This document shows, piece by piece, positions 7,921 to 15,125 of a stretch of 64,000 nucleotides of DNA. Below the pieces are notes generated by a model. It was given only the letters and a program-made list of their open reading frames with translations. It made no database searches and was not told the origin of the DNA. The position numbers and the translations under genes are program-made. How positions within the stretch are numbered: the stretch's first letter is position 1; every line of letters starts with the position of its first letter. Source of the stretch: Acidobacteriota bacterium (GTDB lineage Bacteria > Acidobacteriota > Terriglobia > Bryobacterales > Bryobacteraceae). The stretch is from NCBI GenBank assembly GCA_029776225.1, contig JAKOTR010000022.1, positions 1 through 64,000 on the forward strand, read 5' to 3'.

Positions 7921-10900
7921 TCAGAATGAGATTCTGGCCCCGAGCTGGATGTTCCGGGGGCTGTTGCCCTGAGGTGTAGTGATTCTTCCGAAATCGGGGC
8001 TGGTCTGGCTCGTGTTGAAATCGCCGAGCGTGACCCTGTTCAACGGGTTGTTAGCCGAGGCCCGGATCTCAAGGTTCGCGCTTTCCGTCAGCCTGAAGTT
8101 TTTCATGATCGCGATCTGCTCGCTTTGCGACCACTTGGTCCGCAAATAGGAGATCCGGCGCGGCGTATCGCCGTAGGTCATGTTGGGCGGCCGGACAACC
8201 GCCGCCGTGTTGAGCTGGGGCACGCTGAACGCCGTGTCGTAGTCCGGACTCCAGTCCGGGTTGATCAACGGCACGGAGCCGTCCGACACGCCAAGCGCGT
8301 AGCTGCACCTGCCGCTCCCGGCGCCGTAGAGGTTCTGGTTGCAGGTGAACCGCAACGGCGTGCCGCTGACGTAGGAATGGATTCCCGAGATCTTCCAGTT
8401 CCCGAGGAATCCGTTCAGAACCGGGTGGAGATTGCTCAGCCACCGCTGGCCTCTTCCGAACGGCAGTTCGTAAACGTACGCAATCCGGATGTTGTGAGGC
8501 GTGTCCTGGCTCGCCACTGCCTTGTCCGCCCGGCGGTCGTACTGATTCTGCACCACTCCGTCGCTCGCGCGGTTGGCGTCCTCACCATTGGTGGTGGAAA
8601 TCAGCTTGGCGAACGTGTAGGACACGAGGGTGTAGAAGCCGTTGGCAAACTGGCGTTCAAAGCTGGTCTCCAGAGCGTGGTACGTCGAATGCCCGTCGTT
8701 CTGGCCGCCGGCATTGCTGTCGACGTTGGTGTACTGCGGAAATGGCCTCAGCGCCTGCTGCAATTGCAGGTTCGTGCGATACCCCTCGAAGGGGAGTTTG
8801 AACCCTTTGGCAATGACTTCCGGATCCTGGAGCGCGGTCTCGATGGGCAGGCTCAGCTTGGTGCCGTAGATCGACCAGTACATCGGATGAAGCTGATTCT
8901 GGCTCTGCTGCCTGGAGAGCATCTTCACGCCGACGACGCCGTGATAGCTCACCCGGAACAGCGAATTCTGTCCCACCGTCCGGTCGATGGTGAAGTTCCA
9001 GTCTCCGAAATACGGCGCTCTGCCCGCCTTCGGGTTGTAGTAGAACGGCGTTCCGTAAAGCTGGATCGTGGGGTCGATGACGGGCGGTGTGTTCGCCTTG
9101 ATCTCATCGCTGAACGCCGTGAGTCCGTCTTTTCTCAAGAACGCGATGCCGCTGGACAAATAGTTTGGCGTCGCGCTGAACGAGCCGCCAAAGCCCTGAA
9201 TGCCGTTATCCGCGTTGCCGTCTTCCCGGATGGGCTGGTAGTAGATCGCGCCGCCGGAGCGGATTACGGTCTTGGAATCGAGCTGGTAGGCAAAACCAAG
9301 CCTCGGCCCGAATGCGTTCATCCTGGTCTCTCCAAACCGCTCGGGCGCCCCGTCACGGCCGGCGAAGATCATCGCACCCGGCAGCCCGCCCGCGGCAGGG
9401 TTCGGGCACGTCGGGCAGAAATTGCTGTTCCGAAGATTCCGCTCTTTCTTGGGAATCGGAATTTCATAGCGCAGCCCGATATTCAAGGTCAGCTTCTGGT
9501 TCACCTTCCAGTCGTCCTGCACGTACCACGCATAATAGGGGAACTGGAAAGTCGTATCCGAGTAGTAGCGGAAGCTGCCGCTGCTCGCAACGCCCAGCAG
9601 GAAGGAGGCCCAGTCCGAGCCGCTGTTCCCCACCAGGGGATGGCCGGTGCCGGCCGCGCTGAAGCCGATCGTCCCGTAGGCGTTGTTGCGGTCCAGGCGG
9701 CGGTACTGGCCTTTCAGATACTGCATGCCGAACTTCAGGGTGTGAGTTCCCTTGATCCAGGCTATCTGTTCCTTGAAGTCAATAGTCCTGGAACGGGAGT
9801 CCGTGATCACGCTGTTCCCCCATGAAATTCCACCGGCGCTGAATTTCGTGGTGAGCCCTTTGGGGATCGGGGTATTGCCCTCTGGCAGGCCTTTGAGGGC
9901 GAAAAGCGAAGCCCATTCTTCAGGCGCGTCCCAAATAGAAGGAGGGGCCTCGAAGAGATTGCGCTTGTTGAACCCTATAGTCAAATGGCTCAGTACGTTC
10001 GGCGCGATCACGTAGTCGTAGTTGATCCGGTAGTAATCGATCAGCACGTCGGTGTTCCAGCCGTCACCGGGTAGTCCCTCGATATGGTTGCGATACGGCT
10101 GCGCAGGGCTCCAGTAGTGGCTGAAAAGGAAATTTATCCGGTGCTTCTCGTTGAAGACGTAGTCCAGCTTGATCGAAGGCAGGTTCGTGATGGATTCCGT
10201 CCAGCGCCTTGAGCGGTAGTTCTGGGTGATCTTGGTCGGATCGTCGACGGGCGGCAGCATGGCAATCGCCGCCTTGGCCAGCGGATCGATCCGCTCCGGA
10301 CAAATCACGTCGAGAACGCCCCTGCACTGCATGCGCGGGCGGTCCAGGGCGTTCGGAATGACGTTCCCAGCGGCGTCAAACGGATCGTACAGCGGGATCG
10401 TATTGCCGGTTGAGTCCACATTCCGGCGCATGTCGCCCATGCGGAACTCGTCCACCACCAGGGATCTCATCTCTGTGGATTGCCCGGTCTGGTTCATCGC
10501 CCGTTCATAGGCGAAGAAGAAGAAAGCTTTGTTGCGGCCATCGTAGACATTGGGGATGTAGATCGGCCCTCCCAGGCTGCCGCCGGGATTCCAGGTGCGT
10601 ATGACCGGCCTTGCCGAGGGCTCGTGGGTGAAGCCGCGCGCGTTGAAGAACTCGTTCCGGTTAAATGCGAAGGCGCTGCCGTGCAGCTCATTCGTGCCCG
10701 ACTTCGTCACCCAGTTAATCACGCCGTTGGACGTGCGGCCGTATTCGGCCGTGTAGGATGAGCTCTGTACCTTGAACTCCTGCATGCCCTCCACGCTCAC
10801 CCCGTTCATGGCCGGGTCGTTGCGGCGTTCGCTTTGGGCTTCGGCGCCGTCCAACTGCTCGCTCTGGCCGTCCAGCAGACCTCCTGCAATCCGCGGGTTG

Positions 10901-11406
10901 CTCGCTGAGCCGATCACCCCGGGCGTCAGAATCACAAAGGCCAGGTTGCTTCGAATGCCTCCGCTGATGAACAGCGGCAAATCCCGTATGACGTTGGTGG
11001 GCACAATCTTGCCGAGGTTGGTGCCCTGCATATCCAGCAGCGGGCCGACGGCGGCTGAGACTTCCACGGTCTCCGCCACGCCCCCGACTGTCAGTTGCAC
11101 GTCCACGGCAGTGACAGTGGCAACGTTGACCTGCACATTGGGGGTTTCCGCAGTCCTGAACCCAGCCATCGTCACGGTGACGGTGTACGTTCCGGCAGGC
11201 AGATACAGGAAGGTGTACGTCCCGTCCACACCCGTCTGCGTTGTCTGCGTCAACCCCGTGGCTACGTTCTTCGTAGTCACAGTTGCGCCCACAACCGCGG
11301 CGCCGGTCGGATCGGTAACGGTTCCTCGAATCGTACCGCGATCCTGGGCGGAAACCGCGACGGCGAGCAACAACATGACACTCAGCAGTCTCGAAATCAA
11401 AGGCAT
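7921..11406 (-). CDS. TonB-dependent receptor, Oar-like, with carboxypeptidase-regulatory N-domain
   Basis: A 1161-residue outer-membrane receptor. Order: signal peptide (residues 1-21, ending AVAVSAQ), a carboxypeptidase-regulatory Ig-like domain (about 23-105, GTIRGTVTDPTGAAVVGA), a plug domain (about 115-300), then a long beta-barrel ending in the terminal aromatic signature LGARISF. There is no obvious TonB box, as is common for acidobacterial homologues. It would import large or scarce substrates, presumably a carbohydrate given the neighbouring oxidoreductases. ATG 11406 has AGGAGG six bases upstream. The promoter and operator lie at 11477-11535. Confidence 0.92.
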   Translation of the reverse strand: MPLISRLLSVMLLLAVAVSAQDRGTIRGTVTDPTGAAVVGATVTTKNVATGLTQTTQTGVDGTYTFLYLPAGTYTVTVTMAGFRTAETPNVQVNVATVTAVDVQLTVGGVAETVEVSAAVGPLLDMQGTNLGKIVPTNVIRDLPLFISGGIRSNLAFVILTPGVIGSASNPRIAGGLLDGQSEQLDGAEAQSERRNDPAMNGVSVEGMQEFKVQSSSYTAEYGRTSNGVINWVTKSGTNELHGSAFAFNRNEFFNARGFTHEPSARPVIRTWNPGGSLGGPIYIPNVYDGRNKAFFFFAYERAMNQTGQSTEMRSLVVDEFRMGDMRRNVDSTGNTIPLYDPFDAAGNVIPNALDRPRMQCRGVLDVICPERIDPLAKAAIAMLPPVDDPTKITQNYRSRRWTESITNLPSIKLDYVFNEKHRINFLFSHYWSPAQPYRNHIEGLPGDGWNTDVLIDYYRINYDYVIAPNVLSHLTIGFNKRNLFEAPPSIWDAPEEWASLFALKGLPEGNTPIPKGLTTKFSAGGISWGNSVITDSRSRTIDFKEQIAWIKGTHTLKFGMQYLKGQYRRLDRNNAYGTIGFSAAGTGHPLVGNSGSDWASFLLGVASSGSFRYYSDTTFQFPYYAWYVQDDWKVNQKLTLNIGLRYEIPIPKKERNLRNSNFCPTCPNPAAGGLPGAMIFAGRDGAPERFGETRMNAFGPRLGFAYQLDSKTVIRSGGAIYYQPIREDGNADNGIQGFGGSFSATPNYLSSGIAFLRKDGLTAFSDEIKANTPPVIDPTIQLYGTPFYYNPKAGRAPYFGDWNFTIDRTVGQNSLFRVSYHGVVGVKMLSRQQSQNQLHPMYWSIYGTKLSLPIETALQDPEVIAKGFKLPFEGYRTNLQLQQALRPFPQYTNVDSNAGGQNDGHSTYHALETSFERQFANGFYTLVSYTFAKLISTTNGEDANRASDGVVQNQYDRRADKAVASQDTPHNIRIAYVYELPFGRGQRWLSNLHPVLNGFLGNWKISGIHSYVSGTPLRFTCNQNLYGAGSGRCSYALGVSDGSVPLINPDWSPDYDTAFSVPQLNTAAVVRPPNMTYGDTPRRISYLRTKWSQSEQIAIMKNFRLTESANLEIRASANNPLNRVTLGDFNTSQTSPDFGRITTPQGNSPRNIQLGARISF

Positions 11407-11476
11407 CAACCACCTCCTGTGTTGTTAACTCCTCTAGGACGGGAAACGTGAAGCCTTCCCCGCTCCTCCTCCAAAC

Positions 11477-11497
11477 ACGTGGCATAGCCACGTTATG
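11477..11497. promoter_or_regulatory. Operator-like palindrome at the TonB receptor promoter
   Basis: ACGTGGCATAGCCACGT (11477-11493) is a perfect 7-bp inverted repeat with a 3-base centre, extended by TATG. It sits ten bases after the -10 element in the direction of transcription, covering the start site, where a repressor would block. A near copy lies at 12920-12938. Confidence 0.6.
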
Positions 11498-11506
11498 ATT
11501 ACATAG

Positions 11507-11535
11507 ACCATAAGGGAACCAGCTCACTTTGTCAA
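11507..11535 (-). promoter_or_regulatory. Sigma-70-type promoter of the TonB receptor
   Basis: Reading the minus strand: TTGACA (11535-11530), a 17-base spacer, TATGGT (11512-11507). The -35 is consensus and the -10 matches 4 of 6. A leader of about 95 bases precedes the start codon. Confidence 0.6.
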
Positions 11536-11979
11536 TACCAAAATAACAACCTGCTGAAAATTCTTGAGTTAGTTATTATTGTGGGACGTGTACCCGGCTA
11601 GTTGCGACCCTGAGATTTGGCTGGAGGCATAGCCAGTTGTTGCATTCAGGCTGCTAAGCCCCCTGTCAGCAAGCTGCTGAGCCCCCTGTCAAGTTCCCCT
11701 CTGCCAGCGATGCGCCCTCCGCCCCCCAGCCCCCCGGCGCGGGCTGAAGGGTTCGCACAGCATACCAGACAAAAGGGGCAAGCACGAGAAGAAACTTATC
11801 CTCAAGTATGTTGGCGGAGGGGGCTATTCGCTGTCCGGATGACAAAGCGTGACGATAAGGCCGTTTTGGAGTATTCTGTTTGTGCTCGGCACGCCGGATG
11901 GCGATGCGCATCCTGAAGTCAAAGCTATTGCGGAGGCGAGGGAGGCGCCCATCCTCACGAGCTTCAGAGGAACTAAGCT

Positions 11980-12816
11980 ATGAAGCGATACATCGGCCTG
12001 CTTGCTCTGCTGATTCTGTGTGTGTCTGCTTGCGCCGCGGAAACGTTGCGCGTCATGACCTTCAACGTCCGTTTGCCAACTCGAGGCGACGCGATCAACC
12101 GCTGGGAAATTCGCCAGGATATCCTGCTCGCGACGATCCGCCTGAAAAACCCCGACCTGATCGGCACGCAGGAGCTTTTCTACATCCAGGGTGAATATAT
12201 CGCCCAAAACTTGCCGGAATACGAATGGTTCGGCAACAGCAGGCGCGGCAACCGTGAGGACGAGCACATGGGCATCTTCTATAAGAGAAGCAAGCTGCGC
12301 CTGATCGAGGCCGGGAATTTCTGGTTATCGGACACACCGGAAGTCGCCGGCAGCCAGGCTTGGGGCGCTACCCTTCCCCGTATGGTCACCTGGGGGCTGT
12401 TCGAAATTCGGGCAAGCGGGAAGCGCTTCTATCACTTCAATACGCACTTCCAACACACGGCCCAGGGAGAACAGGCGCGAGTCAACTCCGCCAAACTGAT
12501 TGCCGAGCGAATCGCCAAACTTCCGAGTGATGTTCCACTCATCCTGACGGGCGATTTCAACTCGCCGGCCTTGGAAAGCCAGGCCTACAAAATTCTGTCC
12601 GCATCGTTAAAAGATGCCTGGTTTACCGCCGCGCACCGGGTTGGTCCCGAGGGAACCCTGAGCGGTTTCCGCGGAGGAACGGGCGGCCGGCGGATCGACT
12701 GGATCCTGTACCGCGGACCGTTCAGCGTGGCGTTTGCCGAAACCGTGACTTACAACGAGAACGGCCGCTATCCTTCGGACCATTACCCCGTCTTCGCCGT
12801 CTTCGAACTGGAATAG
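11980..12816 (+). CDS. Endonuclease/exonuclease/phosphatase-family lipoprotein
   Basis: A 278-residue protein of the DNase I-like fold. An N-terminal lipoprotein-type signal (LLILCVSAC, lipobox VSAC) is followed by the family motifs RVMTFNVRLP, IGTQELF (metal-binding Glu), HFNTHFQHT, ILTGDFNSP and the closing SDHYPVFAVF with the catalytic His. Small secreted members of this family act as phosphodiesterases or phosphatases on sugars, lipids or inositol phosphates rather than DNA. Lying between the TonB receptor and DUF1080 genes, it probably belongs to the same catabolic locus. The exact substrate cannot be told. Confidence 0.85.
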   Translation: MKRYIGLLALLILCVSACAAETLRVMTFNVRLPTRGDAINRWEIRQDILLATIRLKNPDLIGTQELFYIQGEYIAQNLPEYEWFGNSRRGNREDEHMGIFYKRSKLRLIEAGNFWLSDTPEVAGSQAWGATLPRMVTWGLFEIRASGKRFYHFNTHFQHTAQGEQARVNSAKLIAERIAKLPSDVPLILTGDFNSPALESQAYKILSASLKDAWFTAAHRVGPEGTLSGFRGGTGGRRIDWILYRGPFSVAFAETVTYNENGRYPSDHYPVFAVFELE

Positions 12817-12882
12817 TAGCCACAACCCGCGCGCCCGGCAAATACTATCGCCGCTGCCGGCCAATAGGGCCTGAACTTTTTC

Positions 12883-12911
12883 TTGACAGCCCGGACCTTC
12901 TGTGATTTCAT
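12883..12911 (+). promoter_or_regulatory. Sigma-70-type promoter of the DUF1080 gene
   Basis: TTGACA (12883-12888), 17-base spacer, TTTCAT (12906-12911; 4 of 6). The operator-like dyad begins eight bases later, as at the TonB receptor promoter. Confidence 0.5.
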
Positions 12912-12919
12912 TCCCTTAA

Positions 12920-12938
12920 GTGGATAAGCCACGTTATG
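12920..12938. promoter_or_regulatory. Operator-like dyad at the DUF1080 promoter
   Basis: GTGGATAAGCCACGTTATG matches the site at 11479-11497 at 16 of 19 positions, with an identical right half AGCCACGTTATG. The shared site suggests both transcripts answer to one regulator. Confidence 0.6.
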
Positions 12939-12964
12939 TCTCAATCGGTTCAAACGGCCGGATA

Positions 12965-12993
12965 GGGCGGGCGTTTCAGCCCGCCCTTTTCTT
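12965..12993 (+). terminator. Intrinsic terminator-like hairpin in the DUF1080 leader
   Basis: GGGCGGGC (12965-12972) pairs perfectly with GCCCGCCC (12979-12986) around a 6-base loop, followed by TTTTCTT. It lies downstream of the predicted promoter and 20 bases before the start codon, so it could act as an attenuator. Confidence 0.6.
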
Positions 12994-13012
12994 ATCGAGA
13001 GGTGAGGGGACT

Positions 13013-13639
13013 ATGAGAACGCGCTCGATTCCAACGCTGATCGTATTGGCGCTCCTGGTCTCCCCCGCGGCGGCAGATGAATGGCGGCAGATCCTAAACC
13101 CCGAAAACGGTTTTCGGGGATGGGAAGCCGTCGGCGAGGGGGAATTTGTCAACGATAACGGAACGCTGAAGGCGATCGGAGCAAAGGGGAAGCTGGGTTT
13201 GCTGGTTTACACGCGGGAACAGCTCGGCAATTGCGTTCTCCGCGTCGTGTTCAGAGGGGAGCGGGACAACTCCAACTCCGGAGTCTATATCCGGATTCCC
13301 GAGCGGCCCACCGAGACCGGCATGCCGATCCGCCGCGCGCACGAGATCCAGATCGCCGGCCGGCACACCGGCGAAATCTACGCGCGGACGAAGGTTCAGG
13401 TAACCCCGCACCCGGTGAAGCCCGCCGGCGAATGGAACATCTTCGAGATCACGATGGACGGTCCCCGCACCATCGTGCTGCTCAATGGCGTCAAGGTGAC
13501 GGATTACCGGGAAGGGGAAGTGGAGCCGCAGCAGGAAAACATGCGGGAACTGCGGCCGGAACGCGGTTACATCGGTCTTCAGAGCCACGACGCGGATATC
13601 GTCTGGTTCCGGGAGGTCGCCGTCAAGCCGCTGCGATAA
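13013..13639 (+). CDS. Secreted DUF1080 protein (3-keto-glycoside hydrolase/lyase family)
   Basis: A 208-residue protein with a Sec signal (ALLVSPAAADE) and a concanavalin-like DUF1080 domain: DEWRQILNPENGFRGWEAVG at the N-terminus, then SNSGVYIRIPER, RRAHEIQIAGRHTGEIYA, GEWNIFEITMDG and ERGYIGLQSHDADIVWFREV. Members of this family hydrolyse or eliminate 3-keto-glycosides made by Gfo/Idh/MocA dehydrogenases, which fits the four such enzymes here. ATG 13013 is preceded by GAGGTGAGGGGA; a GTG at 12920 lies inside the operator and is rejected. The oxidoreductase gene follows after 12 bases. Confidence 0.85.
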   Translation: MRTRSIPTLIVLALLVSPAAADEWRQILNPENGFRGWEAVGEGEFVNDNGTLKAIGAKGKLGLLVYTREQLGNCVLRVVFRGERDNSNSGVYIRIPERPTETGMPIRRAHEIQIAGRHTGEIYARTKVQVTPHPVKPAGEWNIFEITMDGPRTIVLLNGVKVTDYREGEVEPQQENMRELRPERGYIGLQSHDADIVWFREVAVKPLR

Positions 13640-13651
13640 AGGGAGTTTTCT

Positions 13652-14950
13652 ATGGCAGCCAAGTCTTCACGCCGCGGGTTTCTGGGCGGTTCTGTTGCAC
13701 TCCCCTCGGTTTTTCCGCAAACCGTCTTGGGCGCCAATGACCGCATCAACATCGCCGTCATCGGCGTGGGGGCTCACGCCTATGCCCACCACGTGAAAGC
13801 GATTGTGGGACGAAGAGACGAGGACAACGTCCGCCTGACGGCAATTTGCGATGTTTACAGGCGGCGCGTCACCCGTGCCCTGGCCATCGCGAAGGAGGCC
13901 GAGGGCTTTCTGGATTACCGGCGCCTGCTGGACCGCAAGGACATCGACGCCGTTGTGATCGCCACCCCCGACCACTGGCACGCCAAAATGTCCATCGATG
14001 CCATGGAGGCCGGCAAGCATGTCTACTGCGAAAAGCCGATGACGCTGACCATCGAGCAGGCTTTCGCAGTCCGCGACACCGTGCACAAAACCAAGAAGGT
14101 TTACACCGTGGGGCCGCAGGGCACGGCGAACGCGGCCTACTGGCACGCGCAGGCCGCCATCCGGGAAGGCAAGATCGGCAAGGTGATCATCGCCCAGGCG
14201 GGAGGCGGCCGCAGCGAACGCGTCCATACCTACGACTCGCGCGCGTGGAGCATCGATCCGGATGCCGGACCCGATCGCACCGGCGAGGATTACATCGATT
14301 GGGACATGTGGCTCGGATGGAGATTCGGCCTGGCGCCAAAAATTCCATTCAATCCGGAACACTATTTCCGCTTCCGAAAATACTGGCCCTACAGCGGAGG
14401 CCAGGCGAGCGATCTGCTCTATCACTCCCTCGCGCCGCTGCTGCTCGCCATTGCCGGCCCCAACGGGGCCTATCCCACCCGCGTGACGGCCACCGGGGGG
14501 CTGTACGCGCATAGGGACGGGCGCGATATCCCGGATACATACGTGACCAGCCTCGACTACGCCGGCGAGTACACGATCCTGCTGGTGAACTGCGCGGCGG
14601 CCAGCGTCAGGATTCCCACGACCATCTGCGGCCGCTACGGCTCAATCCAGCTCGCACCGAGTGGGAGCCGCCGCTGGGATCCCCATAACGACTTGATCCT
14701 GCGCGCGGAGGGCGACTTTCTTGCGGAGTTTCAGGAGAGGAACAACGGATCCGAGGAGGTCGAAATACCGCTCGAACGCCACCGCGACATTATGGGCTGC
14801 TTCCTGGATGCGATCCGCGGCCAGGGGACAGTCACGTGCAACGTCGAACTCGGCACGGCAACCATGGTCGGCATCAAGCTCGGCGTCGACGCTTACCGCC
14901 AGAGTAAAACCATGTTGTGGCCCCCGCCGGGCCAAACAGCTCAGAGCTGA
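13652..14950 (+). CDS. Tat-exported Gfo/Idh/MocA-family oxidoreductase
   Basis: A 432-residue oxidoreductase beginning with a compact Tat-like leader (SSRRGFLGGSVALPS), Rossmann motif IAVIGVGAHAYAHHVKAI, ATPDHWHAKMSID and catalytic CEKPMTLTIEQA (about residue 128). The second domain shares HYFRFRKYWPYSGG and GVDAYRQSKTML with the minus-strand paralogue at 6429, suggesting duplication. Co-transcribed with the DUF1080 gene, it probably produces the 3-keto substrate for that hydrolase in the periplasm. The pairing is inference from family knowledge and position. Confidence 0.87.
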   Translation: MAAKSSRRGFLGGSVALPSVFPQTVLGANDRINIAVIGVGAHAYAHHVKAIVGRRDEDNVRLTAICDVYRRRVTRALAIAKEAEGFLDYRRLLDRKDIDAVVIATPDHWHAKMSIDAMEAGKHVYCEKPMTLTIEQAFAVRDTVHKTKKVYTVGPQGTANAAYWHAQAAIREGKIGKVIIAQAGGGRSERVHTYDSRAWSIDPDAGPDRTGEDYIDWDMWLGWRFGLAPKIPFNPEHYFRFRKYWPYSGGQASDLLYHSLAPLLLAIAGPNGAYPTRVTATGGLYAHRDGRDIPDTYVTSLDYAGEYTILLVNCAAASVRIPTTICGRYGSIQLAPSGSRRWDPHNDLILRAEGDFLAEFQERNNGSEEVEIPLERHRDIMGCFLDAIRGQGTVTCNVELGTATMVGIKLGVDAYRQSKTMLWPPPGQTAQS

Positions 14951-15125
14951 ACAACCCCGATCGGGGAGTTGAGCGCCAGGCTCTTCCCCGCCGGCGGCCG
15001 CCACGCCGCCCGGCAAAAAAAATCGATAAGAACAAACAGCGGCAAGGACTTTAGTACCAAAAATACGCCATTTAATTTCAGATATTCTGGAAACGATATT
15101 GCCGCGATTTCCGTCCGAGGTTGCG

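Larger units (their letters stand above)
11410..11979. other. Divergent intergenic region with promoter, operators and a short tandem repeat
   Basis: 570 bases between the TonB receptor (minus) and the phosphatase-fold lipoprotein (plus), with no convincing gene. It holds the receptor promoter and operator, a weaker operator-like copy (GGCATAGCCAGTT at 11626) and a 23-base-period tandem duplication (11650-11668 and 11673-11691, one mismatch). Confidence 0.5.

Noticed and set aside
11650-11691. CRISPR-like or regulatory tandem repeat
   Set aside because: Only two copies with a 4-base gap and no spacers; a simple short duplication.
12920-13012. In-frame upstream GTG start for the DUF1080 gene
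   Set aside because: The codon lies within the operator dyad and the extension runs through a terminator hairpin; ATG 13013 has a strong ribosome-binding site and starts a clean signal peptide.
14951-15125. GC palindrome (CCCCGATCGGGG at about 14959) as terminator of the oxidoreductase gene
   Set aside because: No T-run follows and the stem is short with only a self-complementary core; not strong enough to list.
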